Shown one piece after another: positions 26,891-33,101 of a stretch of 33,101 bases of DNA. A program made the position numbers and the translations under genes. The notes under the pieces were generated by a model. It saw only the letters and a program-made list of their open reading frames with translations. It searched no databases and was not told where the DNA came from. This DNA is from JBKEDC01 sp047971925 (lineage in GTDB: Bacteria; Bacteroidota; Bacteroidia; Bacteroidales; Prolixibacteraceae), in assembly GCA_047971925.1 (NCBI GenBank), contig JBKEAC010000159.1, forward strand, positions 1 through 33,101. Direction: 5' to 3'. How positions within the stretch are numbered: the stretch's first letter is position 1; every line of letters starts with the position of its first letter.

Positions 26891-28216
26891 ATGACAGTTT
26901 TTAAAGGAAACAAAGAGTATTTTCCTACTATTGGTAAAATCCAATATGAAGGACCAGCATCAAAAAATCCATTGGCATTTAAATGGTATGATGAAAATCG
27001 CATTGTGGCGGGAAAAACATTGAAAGAGCATTTGCGCTACGCCATTGCTTATTGGCACACTTTCTGCGATCAAGGTGGCGACCCTTTCGGTGGTGGCACG
27101 CAAAACTTGCCTTGGCTTGTGGGTAAAGACCGCCTAGATGTTGCGAAACAAAAAATGGATGCTGCTTTCGAATTTATCACTAAGATTGGTGCTCCTTTCT
27201 ATTGCTTCCACGATATTGATGTGGTGGGCAACGGTTCGGTGTGGGAAATCGAGAAAGGTTTAGAAGCAATGATTCCTGAAGCTAAAGCTCGTCAGGAAGC
27301 TACTGGTGTGAAACTCCTTTGGGGTACTGCCAACGTGTTCAGCCATGAGCGCTACATGAACGGTGCGTCAACTAATCCTGATTTCAATGTATTATCGCAT
27401 GCAGGTGTGCAAGTGAAAAACGCTATCGATGCTACAATCGCTTTGGGAGGTACTGGCTATACTTTCTGGGGTGGACGTGAAGGATACATGAGTCTTTTGA
27501 ACACTAAAACCAAAGACGAATTGGAGCACATGGCACAATTCATGACTATGGCTCGTGACTATGGTCGCAAAAATGGTTTCAAAGGTACATTCTTCGTTGA
27601 GCCTAAACCAATGGAGCCTACTAAACATCAATATGACTATGATGTGCAAACCATCCTTGGATTCTTGAATAAATATAACTTACAAGACGACTTCAAAATC
27701 AACATCGAGTGGAACCATGCTACTTTAGCTGGTCATACTTTTGCTCATGAAATCCGCATGGCTGGCGATGCAGGCATGTTGGGTTCTATTGACGCCAACA
27801 AAGGTGATGCTCAAAACGGATGGGACACTGATGAGTTCCCAACTAACATCAATGAAACTGTGGAAGCTATGTTGGAATACTTGGCTGCTGGTGGTTTGAA
27901 AGATGGTGGGGTGAACTTCGATGCGAAAGTGCGTCGTAATTCAACCGACTTGGAAGATATCTTCATCGCCCACGTGAGCGGTATGGATACTTTCGCTCGT
28001 GGTTTGATTATTGCCGATCAAATTCGTGCTAACTCCGATTATCTTGCTCTTCGCGATGCTCGCTATGCCTCATTCAATGCTGGTAAAGGAGCCGAGTTTG
28101 CAGCTGGAAAATTGAAACTCGAAGATATCTATGCTTACGCTAAAGAAGCTGGCGAACCAGCACAAATTAGTGGAAAACAAGAGAAATTAGAGCAACTGAT
28201 TAATATGTATATTTAA
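26891..28216 (+). CDS. xylA: Xylose isomerase (class II)
   Basis: Converts D-xylose to D-xylulose. The 441-aa length and N-terminal extension are typical of class II enzymes. Active-site residues are visible: H107 and D110 (CFHDID), E237 and K239 (VEPKPMEPTKHQYD), E273 and H276 (NIEWNHATLAGHTF), D301 and D312/D314 (DANKGD...GWDTDEFP), giving a complete two-metal site. Codon choice (many GGT, GCT, CGT codons) differs from neighbouring genes and hints at strong expression. It is the middle gene of the xylB-xylA-transporter cluster; no xylose-specific regulator gene is next to it. Confidence 0.97.
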   Translation: MTVFKGNKEYFPTIGKIQYEGPASKNPLAFKWYDENRIVAGKTLKEHLRYAIAYWHTFCDQGGDPFGGGTQNLPWLVGKDRLDVAKQKMDAAFEFITKIGAPFYCFHDIDVVGNGSVWEIEKGLEAMIPEAKARQEATGVKLLWGTANVFSHERYMNGASTNPDFNVLSHAGVQVKNAIDATIALGGTGYTFWGGREGYMSLLNTKTKDELEHMAQFMTMARDYGRKNGFKGTFFVEPKPMEPTKHQYDYDVQTILGFLNKYNLQDDFKINIEWNHATLAGHTFAHEIRMAGDAGMLGSIDANKGDAQNGWDTDEFPTNINETVEAMLEYLAAGGLKDGGVNFDAKVRRNSTDLEDIFIAHVSGMDTFARGLIIADQIRANSDYLALRDARYASFNAGKGAEFAAGKLKLEDIYAYAKEAGEPAQISGKQEKLEQLINMYI

Positions 28217-28311
28217 TTAGTGCTTAGTGCTTAGTTATTAGTTGTTAGTTGACCTTGAAAACAGGTCGCTAACAACTATTAACCAACAACTATTAACCAA
28301 CAACTAGATAA
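28217..28311. repeat. Hairpin and short direct repeats between xylA and the transporter gene
   Basis: AGTTGTTAGTTGACCT (28240-28255) and AGGTCGCTAACAACT (28263-28277) form an imperfect 15-bp stem with a 7-nt loop. It is followed by about 2.4 copies of the 14-bp repeat CAACAACTATTAAC and preceded by doubled GCTTAGT. No T run follows, so it may protect the xylA mRNA end or tune expression of the next gene instead of terminating. Confidence 0.6.
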
Positions 28312-29694
28312 GTGAACCAATACAATAAACTATACATTTTCGGAATCACTCTGGTGGCTACCATCGGGGGATTGCTGTTCGGATACGACACAGCGGTGAT
28401 TTCAGGAGCGGAGAAATCCGTTCAAGCTTTTTTAATTGAACCTTTAGGATTAAGTTCTTTTGTGCATGGCATCACCACTTCGAGTGCTCTCATTGGGTGC
28501 ATCATTGGCGGTGCAATTTCGGGCATTTGCTCTTCACGATTCGGTAGAAAATATTCGCTCATGATTGCAGCAGTCTTGTTTTTTGTCTCGGCATTAGGCT
28601 CGGCATTTCCCGAATTTTTATTCTTTGATAAAGGAGTTCCAACCATGGGACTATTATATATGTTCAACTTCTATCGAGTGATTGGAGGTATTGGCGTGGG
28701 CTTAGCATCGGCTGTTTGTCCGATGTATATTGGCGAGATTTCTCCAGCTCAAATACGAGGTCGTTTGGTGTCGTTCAACCAATTTGCAATTATCTTCGGA
28801 ATGCTTGTGGTTTACTTCGTGAACTGGGGAATTGCTAGCGGGCAGCCCATTGAGTGGATAAATGAAATCGGTTGGCGAAGAATGTTTTTATCGGAAGCCA
28901 TTCCCGCCGGATTGTTTGCCATTTTGCTATTCTTAGTTCCTCGTTCGCCTCGCTATTTGGCATTGATTAATAAAGATGATGAAGCCAAAGCTGTCCTAGC
29001 AAAAATCAATGGTGCAGAACACGCAGAGAGCATTTTCAACGATATAAAAGCCTCGGCAAGAAAAATGAGTGGCGATGTGAAACTTTTCGCCTATGGCAAG
29101 AAAGTTATTATCATTGGTGTTCTGGCGTGCATTTTTCAGCAATTTGTGGGAATAAATGTGGCACTTTACTATGCTCCGCGCATTTTCGAGAGCATGGGAG
29201 CAGCTAAAGATTCATCAATGCTTCAAACTATTGTAATGGGATTGGTGAATGTTGTTTTCACCGTGGTAGCGATTCTTACTGTCGATAAATTCGGACGAAA
29301 ACCTCTGCTCATGATTGGTAGCATCGGCATGGCTATCGGAATGTTTGCCATCGGAACTTTGTCGTTTATGAATGTCATTGGCATGGGCACTTTGGTGTTC
29401 ATGATTATCTACACCGCTTCATTCATGATGTCGTGGGGTCCCGTGTGTTGGGTGTTAGTTTCTGAACTGTTCCCCAATGCCATTCGAGGAAAAGCTGTGG
29501 CGATTGCCGTGGCAGCTCAATGGGCCGCCAACTTCCTCATTTCTTCTACCTTCCCCGCAATGGCGGAAATAAGCACTGGTGGAACCTACATGTTCTATGG
29601 ATTGATGAGCTTCATTTCGTTCATATTCGTGTGGAAAATGGTGCCCGAAACAAAAGGAAAAACTCTGGAAGAGATGGAGGAATTGTATAAATAA
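28312..29694 (+). CDS. xylE: MFS sugar:H+ symporter, probably xylose
   Basis: A 460-aa inner-membrane transporter of the sugar porter family with 12 predicted helices. Signature motifs are GGLLFGYDTAVISGA near the start, RFGRKYSLM between helices 2 and 3, PRSPRYLAL before the central loop, DKFGRKPLLM between helices 8 and 9, and PETKGKTLEEME at the end. The start is GTG at 28312: a TAA immediately precedes it in frame, and the next in-frame ATG lies beyond helix 1. A GTG start and the 95-bp repeat-rich spacer after xylA suggest lower expression than xylA. Xylose as substrate is inferred from the operon. Confidence 0.92.
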   Translation: MNQYNKLYIFGITLVATIGGLLFGYDTAVISGAEKSVQAFLIEPLGLSSFVHGITTSSALIGCIIGGAISGICSSRFGRKYSLMIAAVLFFVSALGSAFPEFLFFDKGVPTMGLLYMFNFYRVIGGIGVGLASAVCPMYIGEISPAQIRGRLVSFNQFAIIFGMLVVYFVNWGIASGQPIEWINEIGWRRMFLSEAIPAGLFAILLFLVPRSPRYLALINKDDEAKAVLAKINGAEHAESIFNDIKASARKMSGDVKLFAYGKKVIIIGVLACIFQQFVGINVALYYAPRIFESMGAAKDSSMLQTIVMGLVNVVFTVVAILTVDKFGRKPLLMIGSIGMAIGMFAIGTLSFMNVIGMGTLVFMIIYTASFMMSWGPVCWVLVSELFPNAIRGKAVAIAVAAQWAANFLISSTFPAMAEISTGGTYMFYGLMSFISFIFVWKMVPETKGKTLEEMEELYK

Positions 29695-29726
29695 TTATTC
29701 CACAACCAATGATATTCAATAAAAAT

Positions 29727-29753
29727 AGCTCAGCCAACTGCTGAGCTTTTTTT
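29727..29753 (+). terminator. Intrinsic terminator of the xylose operon
   Basis: AGCTCAGC (29727-29734) and GCTGAGCT (29740-29747) form a perfect 8-bp stem with a 5-nt loop followed by T; an A-rich left flank lets the structure extend and may allow it to work in both directions. Confidence 0.92.
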
Positions 29754-30082
29754 ATTGAAATCAGAATATCTCTTTGAGGCTTTCTTTGTGGGATTAAAAT
29801 AGCCAAATCCTCCACTATATTCAACATAGAGCTGAATAAATCTCGCTGAATTATACTTTTTAAGGAATGACTAAATACCATCTGAAGAGACTGTACACCC
29901 GATTTGCCCTTTCTAGTTTTCAGAAGCCTGGTCGATATATAGTCAACAATCAACTGATATAGGAATGGACGTTCCCTTAAACACGTTTGCAGATTATCTC
30001 GTTTTTTAAGTAGCATTCAATTAGGCTATTTCACATTATTTCATTATTTTCGCAGCTTAAATTTTTTTATATTAACAAATTA
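29754..30082. other. Intergenic region before the DUF5020 gene
   Basis: About 330 bp with no convincing gene. A - strand open frame runs from 30016 back into the transporter gene, but it crosses the terminator and has no recognizable motif. Confidence 0.5.
30021..30052 (+). promoter_or_regulatory. Possible promoter for the DUF5020-purine permease operon
   Basis: TTAG (30021-30024), 20 bp, then TATTTTCG (30045-30052) differ by one base each from the -33 TTTG and -7 TAnnTTTG consensus. Spacing is right, but matches to AT-rich DNA by chance are likely. Confidence 0.35.
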
Positions 30083-30094
30083 ATGATACAAGTG

Positions 30095-30787
30095 ATGAAG
30101 AAGATCTTTTTACTTTTCGCCATTGTGGCGTTATCAACAAGCGTTTTTGCACAAAACATTCAAACACACTATGACTTTGGTGAAAATCGCCAATGCATTA
30201 CAACGACTGTGGAAATGTTCCGCCCCGACAAGCTCGGAAGTACCTTCTTTTTTGTCGATATGAACTACAATGAAGGCAACATGAAAGGTGTAACAAACGC
30301 CTACTGGGAAATAGCACGCGCTTTCAACTTGAAACAAGGTTCAACATTGGCTGCTCATGTGGAATATGATGGTGGATTTTTTCGTGTAGATGGTGGATTA
30401 GGACTACCTATTAACTCGGCATTCCTAGGCGGTTTAGAAAAAACATGGGCATTCGATAATTTTAATAAAGTCTTCACACTTCAAGCTCTTTTTAAAACCA
30501 TTCAAGACAAAAACGACGCCTCATTTCAAATTACAGCAGTATGGAATACTTCTTGGTGCGATGGAAAACTATCTTTTAATGGATTCATGGATTTCTGGAA
30601 AGAAGACAACGCTTTTGCTAACGGAAAAACACAATATGTGTGGCTGACTGAACCTCAGTTGTGGTATAACTTCCAAAATTGCATGAAAGGTTTTTCTGCC
30701 GGAACCGAAATTGAAATGAGCTCAAATTTCTCAGGAAATAAAGGTTTCATGTGCAATCCAACGCTCGCATTGAAATATGCTTTCTAG
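30095..30787 (+). CDS. DUF5020 family Tsx-like outer-membrane channel
   Basis: An exported protein of 230 aa with signal peptide MKKIFLLFAIVALSTSVFAQ, so the ATG at 30095 is preferred to that at 30083. The mature part is rich in alternating aromatic beta-strands (FFFVDMNYNEG, LAAHVEYDGGFF, LSFNGFMDFW) and ends in aromatic F (LALKYAF), as expected for a small outer-membrane barrel. DUF5020 proteins resemble the nucleoside channel Tsx. The purine permease gene follows after 50 bp, so together they could move nucleobases or nucleosides across both membranes. Family assignment is from recognition of sequence pattern; the substrate is inferred from context. Confidence 0.8.
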   Translation: MKKIFLLFAIVALSTSVFAQNIQTHYDFGENRQCITTTVEMFRPDKLGSTFFFVDMNYNEGNMKGVTNAYWEIARAFNLKQGSTLAAHVEYDGGFFRVDGGLGLPINSAFLGGLEKTWAFDNFNKVFTLQALFKTIQDKNDASFQITAVWNTSWCDGKLSFNGFMDFWKEDNAFANGKTQYVWLTEPQLWYNFQNCMKGFSAGTEIEMSSNFSGNKGFMCNPTLALKYAF

Positions 30788-30837
30788 TGCATTAACATCA
30801 ATCGCACACTAATTATTGACAATTCAAAATTGATCAG

Positions 30838-32133
30838 ATGAATTTAGAAAAATTTTTCCAGTTAAAAGAAAATAACACAAATATCCGAACGGAAGTCATT
30901 GCCGGAATAACCACATTCTTAACAATGGCCTACATTCTTTCGGTAAACCCCGAAATCCTTTCCGTTGCTGGAATGGACCGAGGTGCCGTTTTTACTGCAA
31001 CAGCTCTATCTGCCGTTATTGCAACTTTAGTGATGGCTCTTTTTGCAAAATTGCCTTTCGCATTAGCACCAGGAATGGGATTAAATGCATTCTTTGCCTA
31101 TTCCGTTTGTCTAACAATGGGGCATTCATGGCAATTTGCTCTTACAGCCGTTTTCATTGAAGGTATAATTTTCATTCTACTAACCGCATTCAACATTCGC
31201 GAAATGATTGTGAATGCCATTCCAAAAAACATTAAACACTCCATCTCGGTAGGTATCGGACTGTTTATCGCGTTCATTGGTCTGAAGAATGCCGGTGTGG
31301 TTGTGGCAAACGATGCCACCTTTGTCACAATTGGCAATATAGCCGATAATCATGCCGCTTGGGTAGCCCTAATTTCGGTAGTTATTGGTGGAACCCTCTT
31401 GGCACTTCGTGTTCGTGGCGCTCTGCTAATTGCCATCTTTGCCGGAACTCTCATTGGCATTCCTTTTGGAGTAACTCACCTGCCAAACTCATTCGATTTA
31501 ACACCGCCATCTTTGTCGCCTCTAATCAATCATTTTGAGTGGACCGATATCTTCACAACCGACATGGCAGTTGTGGTGTTTACCTTCCTCTTTGTCGATA
31601 TGTTCGACACCATCGGCACGCTCATCGGTGTTTGTTCTAAAGCAAACATGCTCGATGAAGAGGGGCGAGTGCCTAATGTTAAGAAAGCCCTTTTTGCCGA
31701 TGCCGTTGGAACAACTGTGGGTGCGCTCTTGGGAACATCAACCGTAACAACATTCGTGGAAAGTGCAGCCGGTGTAGGCGAGGGGGGAAGAACTGGTTTA
31801 ACATCGTTAACAACGGCCCTCATGTTCTTCTTGGCTCTCTTCCTAGCTCCAATTTTCCTCATGGTTCCTGCCGCAGCCACTGCCTCCGCCTTAATTTTGG
31901 TTGGTGCTATGATGATGACCCCAATTAAAAACTTAGAACTCGACGATTACACGGAATTAATTCCAGCGTTTTTCACCATCTTAATGATGCCATTGTGCTA
32001 TTCCATTGCCGAAGGTATCGTGTTTGGCATGTTGAGCTTTGTGGTCTTGAAACTATTTTCAGGTCAACACAAGCAACTCACCGTCTTAATGTACATCCTT
32101 GCCGCTTTGTTCTTGGCATCGCTCTTTGTGTAG
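30838..32133 (+). CDS. AzgA-type guanine/hypoxanthine permease (NCS2-related)
   Basis: A 431-aa inner-membrane purine transporter with 12-14 hydrophobic segments. Family motifs are TEVIAGITTFLTMAYIL at the start, FALAPGMGLNAFFAYSVC, the central FLFVDMFDTIGTLIGV and GTSTVTTFVESAAGVGEGGRTGLTS (partly given), where substrate-contact residues of NCS2/AzgA transporters lie. Length agrees with E. coli GhxP/GhxQ relatives. It is likely co-transcribed with the DUF5020 channel and ends 14 bp before a long hairpin. Exact purine specificity cannot be read here. Confidence 0.92.
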   Translation: MNLEKFFQLKENNTNIRTEVIAGITTFLTMAYILSVNPEILSVAGMDRGAVFTATALSAVIATLVMALFAKLPFALAPGMGLNAFFAYSVCLTMGHSWQFALTAVFIEGIIFILLTAFNIREMIVNAIPKNIKHSISVGIGLFIAFIGLKNAGVVVANDATFVTIGNIADNHAAWVALISVVIGGTLLALRVRGALLIAIFAGTLIGIPFGVTHLPNSFDLTPPSLSPLINHFEWTDIFTTDMAVVVFTFLFVDMFDTIGTLIGVCSKANMLDEEGRVPNVKKALFADAVGTTVGALLGTSTVTTFVESAAGVGEGGRTGLTSLTTALMFFLALFLAPIFLMVPAAATASALILVGAMMMTPIKNLELDDYTELIPAFFTILMMPLCYSIAEGIVFGMLSFVVLKLFSGQHKQLTVLMYILAALFLASLFV

Positions 32134-32147
32134 CAAATTTTCTTACA

Positions 32148-32183
32148 GGTACTGTGTTGAAACTCAGGTTTCTGCACAGTGCC
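32148..32183 (+). terminator. Long hairpin after the purine permease gene
   Basis: GGTACTGTG (32148-32156) pairs with CACAGTGCC (32175-32183) and an inner GAAAC/GTTTC stem closes a TCAG tetraloop, with a symmetric 2-nt internal loop. It follows the stop codon by 14 bp. The downstream T content (TTAACATTTT) is modest, so it may terminate or protect the mRNA 3' end. Confidence 0.6.
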
Positions 32184-32538
32184 TTAACATTTTCCCTCCC
32201 TCCTGGTCCCTTCTCCAAATGAAAATCGGCGCGCAAAATACAGTCCGCAACGTCCTCTCCCCATGCAAACACCTCCAAGCCGAAAGGTGCGCAAATCCGA
32301 AAACCCAATTCGCAATCAACTTGCTCCCAAAAAGCCCAAATTCAAATCCAAAACATTTCGCCGCACCCATTTTCTCCTTTTCTAAAAATCGCATCATTTT
32401 TCTCCTTTTTCGTTTTGCAAATCACGCAAGTTAAATTGCCAATTTCTGTCATTTCTATTTTCAAGACGTTTTTTTTTTAAAAAAATCACACTCGTCAATC
32501 ATCAACCAAAAACGCACCTTTTTTCTTGTTTTTTGTGT

Positions 32539-32571
32539 TTTACTTTACTTTACTTTACTTTACTTTACTTT
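32539..32571 (+). repeat. TTTAC pentanucleotide microsatellite
   Basis: Six exact TTTAC units (32539-32568) followed by TTT. It lies in non-coding DNA, so copy-number slippage would not change a protein. Confidence 0.95.
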
Positions 32572-32748
32572 GTGGGGTTTCTACATGCAATAACTCCCTT
32601 CATGCAACAATCTCTCGAGTTATTACATACAATAACTCCCTTTTCCCACTGAATTTAAATTCTACATTTCAGCCCCATTTTTTCATTTTTCGTTCTTGTT
32701 TTGCTTTCTATTTGGGGGTGCCGGCATTCCTCCCCACCACATCCCATC

Positions 32749-32818
32749 GCCCTGCCGTCGGGCTTTCCGTTCCAATCTTTTGCTTCGTTCCTCCGCAAAA
32801 GGATTTCCACTTCAATCC
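32749..32818 (-). repeat. Structured intergenic element (two-stem), possibly a dispersed family
   Basis: AATCTTTTGC (32774-32783) pairs with GCAAAAGGATT (32795-32805) around an 11-nt loop, with one bulge; a second stem GCCC (32749-32752)/GGGC (32760-32763) lies beside it. On the - strand it begins GGGATTGAAG, a pattern I recall from intergenic elements in Bacteroidota genomes. It may be a non-coding RNA or mobile repeat; the strand is uncertain. Confidence 0.45.
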
Positions 32819-32860
32819 CTCACCCACCTAACGGTAAGTAAATCGAAACATTTGCAAACC

Positions 32861-32926
32861 GTAGCGACGCATAACATACCTCACTTTTATTACAAAAAAC
32901 ATTCGTAGCGATGCATGATATGCGTC
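32861..32926 (+). repeat. Duplicated leader hairpin elements beside array 2
   Basis: GTAGCGAYGCAT starts at 32861 and again at 32905, a 44-bp step. The second copy is an intact hairpin: GATGCAT (32910-32916), loop GAT, ATGCGTC (32920-32926). The first has a decayed right arm (ATACCTC). Both are followed by an ATTACAAAAA stretch, which in the second copy leads into the first palindrome. Confidence 0.8.
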
Positions 32927-32938
32927 ATATATATTACA

Positions 32939-33101
32939 AAAACTGAATTCAGTTTTAACCATTAGGCAGTCCTTTATTGTAAAAACTGAATTCAGTTTTC
33001 ACCATATAGGAGTCCTGTATTACAAAAACTGAATTCAGTTTTCACCATATAGGAGTCCTGTATTACAAAAACTGAATTCAGTTTTCACCATATAGGAGTC
33101 C
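32939..33101 (-). repeat. Array 2: 43-bp palindromic tandem repeats, cut by the window end
   Basis: Four perfect AAAACTGAATTCAGTTTT palindromes with GAATTCAG cores at 32945, 32988, 33031 and 33074, exact 43-bp period. Spacers are the reverse complement of those in array 1: the first, next to the leader, is type A (GGCAGTCC) and the others are type B (GGAGTCC). The array continues beyond the window, so its full size is unknown. Confidence 0.95.

Larger units (their letters stand above)
32184..32860. other. Repeat-rich non-coding region at the right end
   Basis: No credible gene; short open frames on both strands overlap each other and show low-complexity composition. Besides the microsatellite and the structured element listed separately, it holds a direct repeat of ACATRCAATAACTCCCTT (about 32583-32600 and 32624-32641), with an inverted GAGTTATT copy between. 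Confidence 0.6.

Noticed and set aside
29621..30016. 131-aa open frame on the - strand, possible degraded gene
   Set aside because: It overlaps the transporter 3' end, runs through the bidirectional terminator and has no recognizable motif or plausible start context.
32078..32434. Overlapping short open frames after the purine permease gene
   Set aside because: Frames on both strands cover the same low-complexity, repeat-rich DNA and none has a conserved motif.

Overview
The window looks like a chromosomal segment of a Bacteroidota bacterium, most likely Bacteroidales. The evidence is a SusC/SusD pair with a FecR-type anti-sigma factor, an orphan ECF sigma factor, many lipoproteins with short Bacteroidota-style lipoboxes, AT-rich intergenic DNA, almost no Shine-Dalgarno signals, and a good TTTG / TAnnTTTG promoter in front of xylB. 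No rRNA, tRNA, CRISPR array or intact transposase gene was seen.

Left part (1-6.2 kb, + strand): a GntR-type sugar regulator, a ROK-family regulator, a two-domain protein joining a glucosamine-6-phosphate deaminase-like half to a PIG-L/LmbE deacetylase-like half, and an ECF sigma factor. Middle part (6.2-25.1 kb, all - strand): a polysaccharide-utilization locus. Read in transcription order it is FecR, SusC, SusD, a PKD surface lipoprotein, DUF4832-type protein 2, a 43-bp palindromic tandem array, DUF4832-type protein 1, a purple-acid-phosphatase-like lipoprotein, an S1 sulfatase, a GH20 hexosaminidase and a GH2 beta-galactosidase. Right part (25.4-32.1 kb, + strand): xylulokinase, xylose isomerase and a sugar:H+ symporter, then a Tsx-like outer-membrane channel (DUF5020) with an AzgA-type purine permease. 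The last 1 kb is non-coding and full of repeats.

The enzymes suggest a sulfated, galactose- and N-acetylhexosamine-containing glycan (mucin O-glycan or keratan-sulfate-like) as target. The sulfatase removes O-sulfate, GH20 and GH2 take off HexNAc and Gal, SusCD and the PKD lipoprotein capture and import, and the ROK-regulated deaminase/PIG-L fusion handles amino sugar phosphate in the cytoplasm. This is inference from families. The two DUF4832-type paralogues look like uncharacterized TIM-barrel glycosidases.

The most unusual structure is a repeat system: an 18-bp perfect palindrome (AAAACTGAATTCAGTTTT) repeated at an exact 43-bp period. It occurs in two arrays (about 15.96-16.28 kb and 32.94 kb to the window end) that lie in opposite orientation. 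Each is bordered on its inner side by the same GAYGCAT-NNN-ATGCGTC hairpin element, so they bracket about 16.6 kb carrying FecR/SusC/SusD, the xylose operon and the purine genes. They could act as stacked bidirectional terminators, protein-binding arrays, or inverted recombination sites.
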